Part shown: positions 55,074 through 62,784 of the stretch, piece by piece
Layout of the letters: each line of letters begins with the position of its first letter
Position numbering within the stretch: position 1 is the stretch's first letter
Assembly (NCBI RefSeq): GCF_030816015.1
Contig: NZ_JAUSXN010000001.1
Coordinates: forward strand, 6,014,001 to 6,078,000
Length of the DNA: 64,000 nt
Direction: 5' to 3'
From: Pedobacter sp. W3I1
Lineage (GTDB): Bacteria; Bacteroidota; Bacteroidia; Sphingobacteriales; Sphingobacteriaceae
Program-made: the position numbers and the translations under genes
Notes under the pieces: generated by a model
Seen by the model: the letters and a program-made list of their open reading frames with translations, nothing else
Databases searched by the model: none
What the model was told of the DNA's origin: nothing

Positions 55074-55718
55074 TCATTTTTCCAATTCATAAGCGCTATC
55101 CCAGAACATCCATTCTAAACGGGTTGCCATATCAAAAGCAGCCAGCATTTTTTGTTGAGTTGCGGCATTTGCCTGCGCGGCCAGTTGATCTGTAATATCA
55201 ATTGCTTTTTCTACTGCAGCCTCAAATTCGACGCCCGCATACATATCGATCCACCGCTTATAAGGATTCTGGTCGCCATTCTGCTGAGCAAAAATATGAT
55301 CGCCAACTGCCTTATAAATCCAAAAACAGGGCAGAACAGCTGCTGCTGCTATTTCTACATTGGCATACGCGGCCTGACTGAGGATATAATTGGTATACAA
55401 AAGTGTGGATGGAGTGGGCTGTACTTCGTTAGCTATACCATATTCTACAAAATAACTTTCGTGCAAACTACGCTCGGCAAAAATTGCACCTGTAGAAAAC
55501 CCGGCAAAAGCCATTACCAAATCTGCATCTTGCATACGGCCACTAATCGTGCTTAAGGTTCTGCCAAACTCCAAAAGGTAATACGCATCTTGTGCCAAAT
55601 AAAAGATAAACTTTTCTGGAGGTAAGGTGCCGTTACTTAATTCGGTATTGAAGGGCATTGCTATAATTTTGGCATAAATGGGCTTTATGCGTTCCCACGC
55701 CTGTTCGCTCCATTTCAT
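55074..55718 (-). CDS. tenA: TenA family thiaminase II / aminopyrimidine aminohydrolase
   Basis: 214 residues. Pattern of TenA: MKWSEQAWERIKPIYAKIIAMPFNTELSNGTLPPEKFIFYLAQDAYYLLEFGRTL, the catalytic Cys in AAAVLPCFWIYKAVG, and the C-terminal EWMFWDSAYELEK containing the Glu/Tyr positions. It releases the hydroxymethylpyrimidine moiety from degraded thiamin for salvage. It overlaps the end of thiD by 4 bp (ATGA), so the two are translationally coupled under the TPP riboswitch. Confidence 0.95.
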   Translation of the reverse strand: MKWSEQAWERIKPIYAKIIAMPFNTELSNGTLPPEKFIFYLAQDAYYLLEFGRTLSTISGRMQDADLVMAFAGFSTGAIFAERSLHESYFVEYGIANEVQPTPSTLLYTNYILSQAAYANVEIAAAAVLPCFWIYKAVGDHIFAQQNGDQNPYKRWIDMYAGVEFEAAVEKAIDITDQLAAQANAATQQKMLAAFDMATRLEWMFWDSAYELEK

Positions 55719-56533
55719 TGGATAATTAATTTTAAAGGTTCGAAAAAGTGATTTAATGGCCCGTTGCCCCTACCTGTTTTCACTTCGCTACCAGCTTGTA
55801 GGGCCTTACTGATGTAATTCTTTGCATTTTTAATGGCTGCCAACAGATCATTTCCCTTAGCCATTTCTGCAGCAATGGCCGAAGAAAGCGTGCAACCTGT
55901 TCCATGTAGATTTTTAGAAGCAATAAAGACACTTTCTAATACCACAGGCATATTGTTTCCAGAAATAAAAACATCGTAAATAATTGGGCCGATTAAATGC
56001 CCTCCTTTTATTAAAACGGCTTTTGCTCCTTTTTTAATAATTTTTCTACCCGCAGTAATCATATCATCGAGGTTATGGATCTCCAGCCCCGAAAGGATTA
56101 TGGCCTCATCGATATTTGGAGTAACCAGTGTTACCAGTGGGAATAATTTTTCAACCAATTGGGTAACCGTATCAGCTTTAATCAACCGATCGCCACTGGT
56201 GGCGACCATAACCGGATCTAAAATAACAGGAACGTATTGATTATAGCTTTTTAATTCCGTTTCGATTACCTGCACCACTTCGGCACGGTTGATCATTCCG
56301 ATTTTCATAGCAACAGGCACTATGTCTTCTAATACGGCCTGTAACTGATCTTTGATGATTTCGGCCGGAATACCATGTACTGACCGCACCCCCATTGTAT
56401 TTTGGGCTGTTACTGCCGTAATTACTGAGGTACCAAAGCAACCCAAAGCAGAAAAGGTTTTTAGATCGGCCTGAATGCCTGCACCACCCCCACTATCGGA
56501 GCCCGCTATTGTTAATACATTAATATAATTCAT
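55715..56533 (-). CDS. thiD: Hydroxymethylpyrimidine (phosphate) kinase ThiD
   Basis: 272 residues. N-terminal LTIAGSDSGGGAGIQADLKTFSALGCFGTSVITAVTAQNTMGV is the ThiD substrate site. VILDPVMVATSGDRL and the C-terminal GTGCTLSSAIAAEMAKG carry the ATP site and the conserved Gly-Thr-Gly-Cys loop. It phosphorylates HMP to HMP-PP for thiamin synthesis. First gene of the thiD-tenA unit, preceded by a TPP riboswitch; its stop overlaps the tenA start. Confidence 0.97.
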   Translation of the reverse strand: MNYINVLTIAGSDSGGGAGIQADLKTFSALGCFGTSVITAVTAQNTMGVRSVHGIPAEIIKDQLQAVLEDIVPVAMKIGMINRAEVVQVIETELKSYNQYVPVILDPVMVATSGDRLIKADTVTQLVEKLFPLVTLVTPNIDEAIILSGLEIHNLDDMITAGRKIIKKGAKAVLIKGGHLIGPIIYDVFISGNNMPVVLESVFIASKNLHGTGCTLSSAIAAEMAKGNDLLAAIKNAKNYISKALQAGSEVKTGRGNGPLNHFFEPLKLIIQ

Positions 56534-56610
56534 TGCTAAAAGACTTCATTTTGTTATACAACTTCAGGAGTCTTCAAATGCAGCAAGCATTTGTACGCAA
56601 TTTTTGCAGA

Positions 56611-56774
56611 CAAACTAATTTCCTACGCCGGCATTACCCGGATCAGGTTCATTTATATGGCTTAGGGTGTAAGGTTTAGGGCATAGGGTTTTTTACCTTC
56701 CGCCTTCTACCTTTTTGCCTTTCACCTATAAAATGGGTATGTTCTCAGCCATTTGAAGGCACCCCTAAAGTTTT
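56611..56774 (-). promoter_or_regulatory. TPP (THI-box) riboswitch upstream of thiD-tenA
   Basis: Minus-strand sequence shows the conserved aptamer parts in order: TTTAGGGGTGCC, GGCTGAGAACATACCC, then ACCTGATCCGGGTAATGCC and GGCGTAGGAAA. The P3 region is enlarged to ~70 nt (AGGTGAAAGGCAAAAAGG ... CCCTAAACCTTACACCC), holding a polypurine run and a matching polypyrimidine run. A hairpin AAGACT/AGTCTT at 56540-56574 ends 6 bp before the thiD start codon and may be the expression platform. It is expected to shut off thiD-tenA when thiamin pyrophosphate is plentiful. Confidence 0.95.
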
Positions 56775-56835
56775 ATTTTGTGCTGCAATATAGGGCTTTT
56801 TTATTCTTTGTTAATATAAAGGAATTACATAAGAA

Positions 56836-56880
56836 GAGTTGTCAACTTAATAGCAAAAAGCCAATTAAAGTTGACAACTC
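56836..56880. repeat. 13-bp perfect inverted repeat upstream of the TPP riboswitch
   Basis: GAGTTGTCAACTT at 56836-56848 and AAGTTGACAACTC at 56868-56880, with a 19-nt spacer. Each arm is itself a near-palindrome (AGTTG-N-CAACT). It could be two binding sites for a dimeric protein, or a hairpin. Confidence 0.7.
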
Positions 56881-56911
56881 AAAAAACAAAAACCCCGATA
56901 TAAAATCGGGG
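56880..56911 (-). terminator. Terminator after the choice-of-anchor-I-like gene
   Basis: Minus strand perfect stem CCCCGAT/ATCGGGG (56893-56899 and 56905-56911) with a short loop, then TTTTTGTTTTTTG; 35 bp after the stop codon. Confidence 0.85.
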
Positions 56912-56945
56912 CTAAAACATAATAATTAATAAAGGGATAGAGAGA

Positions 56946-58478
56946 CTATATTTTATCGGGCTGATAGAACCGAACGGTACCATCTGCTTCGTTTGACACA
57001 ATTAATAAACTTCTTCCATTCGGACTATCTTTTGGCTTAACAAACAACACACCTTCTGGGGCATCGCCTGTTGAGAATAGTTGAACAAATTTGGGTGCAG
57101 CTGGTGTAGATACATCATAAACAGCAATCATATCTACGCGTTCCATTCCAATAAAGGCTAAGGTTTGTCCGTTAACCTGCGCAACGGTAACACCTTCTAC
57201 TTCTACGCCTTTATTATCCGAACGATCGTCGTCATATTTACCAGCATCGATTACCCTTTGCTCTAAATCTTTACCAATATTGGCCACCAAGGCACCTGTG
57301 TTGGCATTGATGATGCTTAAACATCTTCCGCCTGTTGCATATAGTTCATCATAATCGCCGTCGCCATCTATATCGCCAAAGGCTCTGCTTACGGTTAACC
57401 TTCCAAGGTTTTCGTCTAATTTGAGTGTCGCTGCATTTGGAAATTTAGCAGCATCAAGTGTTAAGCTTTTTACGCGAACTTCTTCATCATAACCTTTCCA
57501 GGCTCTGGTATCCCCCTCATTAGCCAGGGCCAAATAAGCATTACCGCCTGTGGTGAAATATGAAATGGCATCTGGCAGATAGAAAGCCTTAATTGGCCAG
57601 GTACCTAGAACTTTTTTATTGTCTTTATCACTTACGTCAAAAGCATTATCTGGTTGACTGATGTCTCTGGTGCCTAACGGATTAATTTTAGTAATCGTTC
57701 CAGCAAGAATATCTACTTCAGCAACCCCATTATTTTCTTGTAAGGTAACGTAGGCTTTTTTAGAATCAGCACTTACTGCAATATATTCAGGTTCGATATC
57801 CTGTGCAAAACTTGCATTTAAGCCATAAATCCTGAAACCACCTGCAAGCAATGTTGCTTTTTGCGATTCGAAAGCAGAAAAATTTAATGTTTTAACCGAG
57901 TAGTTATCTTTTATGTTGACGATTGAAACGCTTCCTTTTGGATCGACAGTGTAAGCATCATTTGGTTCGCCTTCATTTGCTGATAAAATATAGTTTCCAT
58001 CAGGGCTAAAAGTCACCATATCGGGCATAGCACCAACGGTGATTTTTTTAACTTCTTCTAAAGTTGATGTTTTTAATACCACTACATCGCCATTTCCCTG
58101 CGGATCTGCACCATTTAAGGCGATTGCCAATAAACCATTATTAACTGCCACACTGTTAATCCCCGCGTTACTTGCAAAGATTAAAGTCTGCAATTTTGTA
58201 ACTGTTGGATATTTGCTCATATCAACAATGTCAACTTTGGCACCTCCATCATTGCTTACTACAAACAATCTCTTTGTTAAGGGATCGTAAGCAGAAATTT
58301 CTGAAGCAAATTCTCCACCCAAATCAATAGAAGCGGTTTCTTTAAAGCTGTCGATTTTTTCAGGAACGATAGCTTCGACCGGAGGGTCTACAATCGGATC
58401 ATCAGTTGGATCTTTTTTGCAGGCAGTAAATGCCAATGAAACAATAAGGATTGCACCAAATAGTTTTTTACAGTTCAT
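56946..58478 (-). CDS. Choice-of-anchor-I-like beta-propeller lipoprotein
   Basis: 510 residues from the start at 58478, with lipoprotein signal MNCKKLFGAILIVSLAFTACKK (Cys ~20). The mature part is a repeat-rich beta-propeller: EISAYDPLTKRLFVVSNDGGAKVDIVD, MPDMVTFSPDGNYILSANEGEPND, FAQDIEPEYIAVSADSKKAYVTLQENNGVAEVD, GVEVEGVTVAQVNGQTLAFIGMER. The pattern NEGEPND with the SPDG motif is that of the choice-of-anchor I family, which is often linked with alkaline phosphatase or phytase-like domains. Surface or periplasmic, ligand unknown. Confidence 0.88.
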   Translation of the reverse strand: MNCKKLFGAILIVSLAFTACKKDPTDDPIVDPPVEAIVPEKIDSFKETASIDLGGEFASEISAYDPLTKRLFVVSNDGGAKVDIVDMSKYPTVTKLQTLIFASNAGINSVAVNNGLLAIALNGADPQGNGDVVVLKTSTLEEVKKITVGAMPDMVTFSPDGNYILSANEGEPNDAYTVDPKGSVSIVNIKDNYSVKTLNFSAFESQKATLLAGGFRIYGLNASFAQDIEPEYIAVSADSKKAYVTLQENNGVAEVDILAGTITKINPLGTRDISQPDNAFDVSDKDNKKVLGTWPIKAFYLPDAISYFTTGGNAYLALANEGDTRAWKGYDEEVRVKSLTLDAAKFPNAATLKLDENLGRLTVSRAFGDIDGDGDYDELYATGGRCLSIINANTGALVANIGKDLEQRVIDAGKYDDDRSDNKGVEVEGVTVAQVNGQTLAFIGMERVDMIAVYDVSTPAAPKFVQLFSTGDAPEGVLFVKPKDSPNGRSLLIVSNEADGTVRFYQPDKI

Positions 58479-58741
58479 GGTTTTTTTTAATATCTGAATT
58501 GCAAAAATAGCCGCACACAACGCTAGTTTTTAGGCGTTGTTTGTTATCATTTTATTAAGAAAAGATAAAGACGAAAGCAAAAAGAGTAAAGGAGAAAGAG
58601 TAAAGCGAAACCCATCGCCATCTCGACTGGAACGCAGTGGAATGGAGAGATCTATCTAGACAGATTTTGCTTCGCAGAGCCTTCGGGTTCTCGACTTCGC
58701 TGCACTCCACTCGAAATGACGGTAGAAGCGCTAAAACAAAA
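58479..58741. repeat. Intergenic dispersed repeat with TCGAAATGACGG end
   Basis: No gene is seen. Positions ~58620-58725 carry CATCTCGACTGGAACGCAG near the left end and CACTCCACTCGAAATGACGG on the right. The interior TCGCAGAGCCTTCGGGTTCTCG is GC-richer than its surroundings. It is the same family as the element at 41426-41507. Confidence 0.55.
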
Positions 58742-58765
58742 AATCCCGGTACAAATACCGGGATT
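58742..58765 (-). terminator. Terminator of lpdA
   Basis: Perfect 10-bp stem AATCCCGGTA/TACCGGGATT with a 4-nt loop and T-rich tail on the minus strand, 55 bp after the lpdA stop. Confidence 0.85.
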
Positions 58766-58820
58766 GCTAATCATTTAAAAACAGATACTGAAACAAGTTC
58801 AGTATGACGATTGTACTATA

Positions 58821-60227
58821 TTAAATATGTATTGCCCTGTTATCGGTTGCAGCAAGTGCAGCTTCTTTTAAGGCTTCGGTATAAGTTGGATGCGCATGGC
58901 AGGTACGTGCAATATCTTCTGCAGAAGCACGGAATTCCATTGCAATAACGGCTTCTGCAATCATATCTGCAGCACGTGGGCCAATCATGTGTACACCTAA
59001 AACTTCATCAGTAGCAGCATCAGCCAAAACTTTAATAAAACCATCGGTATCCATACTCGCTTTTGCACGTCCGCTGGCTTTGAAAGGGAATGAACCTGTT
59101 TTATATTTAACACCTTTTTCCTTTAACTGCTCTTCGGTTAAACCTACAGAAGCAACCTCTGGCCAGGTATAAACCACGCCAGGGATTAAGTTATAATTGA
59201 TATGCGGTTTCTGACCTGCAATGGTTTCGGCAACATAAGTACCTTCATCTTCTGCTTTGTGCGCTAACATGGCACCGGTAATTACATCACCAATAGCATA
59301 AACACCTTTAACCGAAGTTTCTAAATGCTCATTAACCGGGATTTTTTTGCCTCGTTCTTCAACCGTGATCCCGATTTTATCTAAACCTAAACCTTCGCTA
59401 TAAGCCGTACGACCAACCGCAACGATACAATAATCGGCTTCTAAAGAAATGGATTCGCCTTTAGGGGTATCAGCTGTAACGGTTACCGTTTTACCTTTAG
59501 TGGTAGCACCGGTAACTTTATGGCCCATGTAAAACTCCATGCCTAAAGTTTTCTTTAACACACGCTGAAGTTCTTTACCCAAACCAGCATCCATAGTGCC
59601 AATAATAGATGGTAAAAACTCAACAACAGATACTTTTGTACCTAAGCGGGCGTATACCGAACCTAACTCCAGACCAATTACACCACCACCGATTACCACC
59701 ATCGTTTTTGGTACTTCTTTAATATTTAAAGCCTCGGTTGAGGTAATAATGCGTTTTTTATCGATTGGTAAAAATGGTAACGCTGTAGGTTTAGAACCTG
59801 TAGCAATGATTACGTTTTTAGCGGATAACGTTTCTGTAGAGCCGTCGGCTTTAGTTACCAGAATGGTATTTTTATCTACAAAAGAGCCAACGCCTTCGAA
59901 AGAATCGATTTTATTTTTCTTGAACAAATAAGTGATACCTGCTGTATTTTGGGCAACAACATCATCTTTACGGGCGATCATTTGTTTCATATCAACCTTT
60001 AAATCTTTTAAGTTGATACCATGGGTAGTAAAGGTGTGAGCAGCGTTGTGAAAATGCTCTGAAGAATCTAATAAAGCCTTAGATGGAATACAACCTACAT
60101 TTAAGCAAGTACCTCCAAAAGTTTTATATTTTTCGACAACTGCAGTTTTTAAACCTAACTGAGCACAACGGATTGCGCCTACATAACCGCCCGGCCCTGA
60201 ACCGATAACAACGACATCGTATTGCAT
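58821..60227 (-). CDS. lpdA: Dihydrolipoyl dehydrogenase (E3)
   Basis: 468 residues. FAD-binding VVVIGSGPGGYVGAIRCAQLG, redox-active disulfide Cys41/Cys46 in GGTCLNVGCIPSKALL, NAD-binding VIGGGVIGLELGSVYARLG, and the catalytic His446-Glu451 dyad in CHAHPTYTEALKEA. It reoxidises lipoamide of pyruvate and 2-oxoglutarate dehydrogenases. I chose the start at 60227 over 60254, because a TACATTTG -7 element lies at 60252-60259 and would overlap the longer start. No E1/E2 genes are adjacent. Confidence 0.97.
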   Translation of the reverse strand: MQYDVVVIGSGPGGYVGAIRCAQLGLKTAVVEKYKTFGGTCLNVGCIPSKALLDSSEHFHNAAHTFTTHGINLKDLKVDMKQMIARKDDVVAQNTAGITYLFKKNKIDSFEGVGSFVDKNTILVTKADGSTETLSAKNVIIATGSKPTALPFLPIDKKRIITSTEALNIKEVPKTMVVIGGGVIGLELGSVYARLGTKVSVVEFLPSIIGTMDAGLGKELQRVLKKTLGMEFYMGHKVTGATTKGKTVTVTADTPKGESISLEADYCIVAVGRTAYSEGLGLDKIGITVEERGKKIPVNEHLETSVKGVYAIGDVITGAMLAHKAEDEGTYVAETIAGQKPHINYNLIPGVVYTWPEVASVGLTEEQLKEKGVKYKTGSFPFKASGRAKASMDTDGFIKVLADAATDEVLGVHMIGPRAADMIAEAVIAMEFRASAEDIARTCHAHPTYTEALKEAALAATDNRAIHI

Positions 60228-60251
60228 AATTTTATGAGAATTTTGATTAGC

Positions 60252-60283
60252 CAAATGTAGGGAAAAAAGGCGGAAAGCTGAAA
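60252..60283 (-). promoter_or_regulatory. Promoter of lpdA
   Basis: Minus strand -7 TACATTTG (60259-60252), an exact match to TAnnTTTG, with TTTC about 20 bp upstream as a one-mismatch -33 box. It predicts a ~18-nt leader and supports the shorter lpdA start. The rest of the gap to 60436 holds no gene. Confidence 0.55.
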
Positions 60284-60436
60284 GTAGATTAGGGAATAGT
60301 CATTGGTAATTAATTCATAGTATATGGTTTGATGGTCAATAGAATAGTTAATCGTTATGCAAAAGTCTATGGGTTGATAAACTTGCGAAAACATTTTACT
60401 TTAAGACTATAAAAAATAAACGATTAATCGATCAAC

Positions 60437-60793
60437 TTATACGCCCTGCCCGAAAGTGAGTAAATTATTATCAGGATCGAGCATTGCAAATTCCTTTTGT
60501 CCCCATGGCTTGGTTTGCAAGCTCCCATTCGGATGAATGCTTTGTTTAGTTTCGAGCATGGATTTGTACAGCCCTTCTATATCATCTGTACGGATATAAA
60601 CCTGCCCATAGTTTTCTTTCGGATCAAGGGTTTCAAATAGAAAAAAGTGAATCTGAACACGGTCTTTTTGTACCATGAGGTAATCCTTAAAATCAGTGCT
60701 TCCAATGTCTTTAAAACCTAATTTATTTACATAAAAATCTCTGGTGATTGCCTTATCACGCATAGGAAGTTTTGGGTTAATGTCTGTTAGCAT
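60437..60793 (-). CDS. VOC family (bleomycin resistance-like) protein
   Basis: 118 residues from the start at 60793 (MLTDINPKLPMRDKAITRDFYVNKLGFKDIGS), which removes a 14-residue unlikely extension. C-terminal KPWGQKEFAMLDPDNNLLTFGQ is the second VOC half with the metal-ligand Glu position replaced by Thr-Phe. Likely a binding or resistance-type protein without proven activity. It may be the last gene of the run that begins with the phytase-like gene; the gap to the Crp gene is 61 bp. Confidence 0.88.
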   Translation of the reverse strand: MLTDINPKLPMRDKAITRDFYVNKLGFKDIGSTDFKDYLMVQKDRVQIHFFLFETLDPKENYGQVYIRTDDIEGLYKSMLETKQSIHPNGSLQTKPWGQKEFAMLDPDNNLLTFGQGV

Positions 60794-60854
60794 ATTTTTT
60801 ATTTCAAAAATCGGTATTTTTCCGAAAAGCTGCACTTGATCGAGATCAGGAAAT

Positions 60855-61406
60855 TCATTTATTCGCCCTTACCCTGCTTAATGTTTCAGGGGCGATCTTA
60901 AGATATGAAGCAATCATTTTAACTGGAAAAACCTGTACAATGAGCGGCTTGGCAGTTTTGATGTAATTATATTTTTGGATGGGATTTAACGAATGATCAA
61001 ACAGGTATGTCCTGTTATTGGGCTGGTCAAAAATTCTACCCAAACTCAAAAAAGACTGTGATTTGGCGATTAAGTTATGCACATTGTTTAAGCTAAGTTC
61101 CAGCACTTCAGATTGTTCAAATGCCTTGATCGTTGTACCTGAAGGCTTTTGCTCAATCAGGCTTGGGTGATTGTACATCCACTCTTTTGGTAAATGCAGA
61201 TCGATAATTGTTTCTGTGATATTGTTAGACTGAAATTGAAAAAAAGATCCCGATAAAATGAAATAAACGGATTGACAGATTTCGCCAAGATGCAAGAGCA
61301 CATCGTTTTTAGGGAACGACCTTCGGACAGTATATTCTTCAAAAAGAAGCAAATCTCGAGACGAAAATGTCCCGACACTAGCTAAAATTTCCTGGGCTGA
61401 CATCAT
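60855..61406 (-). CDS. Crp/Fnr family transcriptional regulator
   Basis: 183 residues. An N-terminal cyclic-nucleotide-binding fold (FPKNDVLLHLGEICQSVYFILSGSFFQF) is followed by a helical connector and a short C-terminal HTH (VKMIASYLKIAPETLSRVRANK), the compact form widespread in Bacteroidetes. The effector is unknown; no conserved cAMP-binding Arg/Ser motif or iron-sulfur Cys set was seen. It is 37 bp downstream of the DUF2306 gene. Confidence 0.9.
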   Translation of the reverse strand: MMSAQEILASVGTFSSRDLLLFEEYTVRRSFPKNDVLLHLGEICQSVYFILSGSFFQFQSNNITETIIDLHLPKEWMYNHPSLIEQKPSGTTIKAFEQSEVLELSLNNVHNLIAKSQSFLSLGRIFDQPNNRTYLFDHSLNPIQKYNYIKTAKPLIVQVFPVKMIASYLKIAPETLSRVRANK

Positions 61407-61443
61407 AACTAAATTATTTCAGAGGATGGAGCATCAAAACAAC

Positions 61444-62049
61444 TTATTGATTAGCGGTTTTTCTGGTGATTAAATAGGCAACAATCAAATTCGGAATCCA
61501 GCATAACCAGGCCACAATCAGGTAGGCTTTTGAAAAATCACCATAAACCATTGTCAAAACTGGCAGCCAAATCCTTAATGTTACAGCAGCAAAACAAGCC
61601 GCATAACTATAAACCATCATTTTTTGATGTTTTTCAATTTCTCCGCGTTTAATGTATAAATAAGCTTTTAAAGTAGTGTAAAACCAAATGATGCCTAAGC
61701 AAATAAATCCAGCGGAAGAAACCCATCCTCCTGTTGCAAAAAAGCCAATATAAATACCCGCTAATGCGCTAAGCAGTACAGCCACCACATAAACTTTACC
61801 GAGTTTTCGGTGAAGTGCCATGCGCCTATTTCTCATTTTCTGACTAAATTGCGTCCAACCGATAAATAAAGCGATTCCTCCAAAAATGATATGCATATAA
61901 AAACCAATGTTCCAGAAAGTATTGGTCAACAACTCAACCGACTTTGAATTTAACAATCCAAATTTCCTATCCATCAAAAAGTAAATCATTGGGTAGAGCC
62001 CAATCAGCAATGCGAAGGTTGCAAATAAAATCCATAATCCTTTTACCAT
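61444..62049 (-). CDS. DUF2306 domain-containing membrane protein
   Basis: 201 residues with about six membrane helices. The N-terminal MVKGLWILFATFALLIGLYPMIYFLMDRKFGLL and the central YMHIIFGGIALFIGWTQFSQKMRNRRMALHRKLGKVYVVAVLLSALAGIYIGFFATGG match the DUF2306 pattern of paired His-rich helices (HIIF, HRKLG). Function unknown; some relatives are heme- or quinone-related by annotation only. Between the HAD gene (44-bp gap) and the Crp gene. Confidence 0.88.
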   Translation of the reverse strand: MVKGLWILFATFALLIGLYPMIYFLMDRKFGLLNSKSVELLTNTFWNIGFYMHIIFGGIALFIGWTQFSQKMRNRRMALHRKLGKVYVVAVLLSALAGIYIGFFATGGWVSSAGFICLGIIWFYTTLKAYLYIKRGEIEKHQKMMVYSYAACFAAVTLRIWLPVLTMVYGDFSKAYLIVAWLCWIPNLIVAYLITRKTANQ

Positions 62050-62093
62050 ACAAAGTTCTATTGCTTTATACTAAGCTAGTTAATTTTCAAGAA

Positions 62094-62759
62094 CTAAATC
62101 AATTCCTTTTGTATCATAAATTCTTTGGCATTGGCAAAGCTGAGGAACAATTCGTCGGCTATTTTTAGTTTTTGATGCGCGCGGACATTGCTTTGAATGG
62201 CATAACAAGTAATGCCTGCAGCCATGGCCGATTTAACACCATTTAAGGTGTCTTCAAAAACGATGCATTCTTCTTTTGCTATACCCAAGCGCTCTACACA
62301 GAGATTATAACTTTCGGGATCGGGTTTTGATTTGCTTACATCTGTTCTGGTAATAAATAAACTGAAATATTTAGCCAAACCGTTCCGCTCAAAAACGGCT
62401 TCAACATCAATTTTAGGACTAGCGGTGACCACAGCCAGTGTAAGTCCTTTTTTATAAGCATACTCGATAAATTCCAATGCAAAGGGCATTAACTGAATAT
62501 CCGTTGTTCTAAAACCATCGAAAGTAATCTTTTCTCTTCTGTTGATGAAGCCTTCTAAGTCTTCTTCGATTTTATACCTGTCTACTATGGTCTTTGCATT
62601 CTTAGGTAAGGGGATTCCGGCGTAATTCGTTAACCAGTCCTTAAAATCCAGCGCAACTTCGTATTCACACAAAAACTTATTCCAACAATCGAAATGAAAC
62701 TTTTCAGAATCAATTAATGTACCATCTAAATCAAACAGTATTGCTTTTATTTTACTCAT
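62094..62759 (-). CDS. HAD superfamily hydrolase, beta-phosphoglucomutase-like
   Basis: 221 residues. Motif I FDLDGTLIDSEKFHFDCWNKFL (Asp9 and Asp11), a helical cap (GIPLPKNAKTIVDRYKIEEDLEGFINRR), motif II VVTASP, motif III KSKPDPESY, and motif IV FEDTLNGVKSAMAAGI. This is the HAD-IA group with beta-phosphoglucomutase or phosphosugar phosphatase members. It is 25 bp after the phytase-like gene, so a phosphoester-related unit is plausible but unproven. Confidence 0.92.
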   Translation of the reverse strand: MSKIKAILFDLDGTLIDSEKFHFDCWNKFLCEYEVALDFKDWLTNYAGIPLPKNAKTIVDRYKIEEDLEGFINRREKITFDGFRTTDIQLMPFALEFIEYAYKKGLTLAVVTASPKIDVEAVFERNGLAKYFSLFITRTDVSKSKPDPESYNLCVERLGIAKEECIVFEDTLNGVKSAMAAGITCYAIQSNVRAHQKLKIADELFLSFANAKEFMIQKELI

Positions 62760-62784
62760 TATAAATTTTTAACAGGAATGATTA

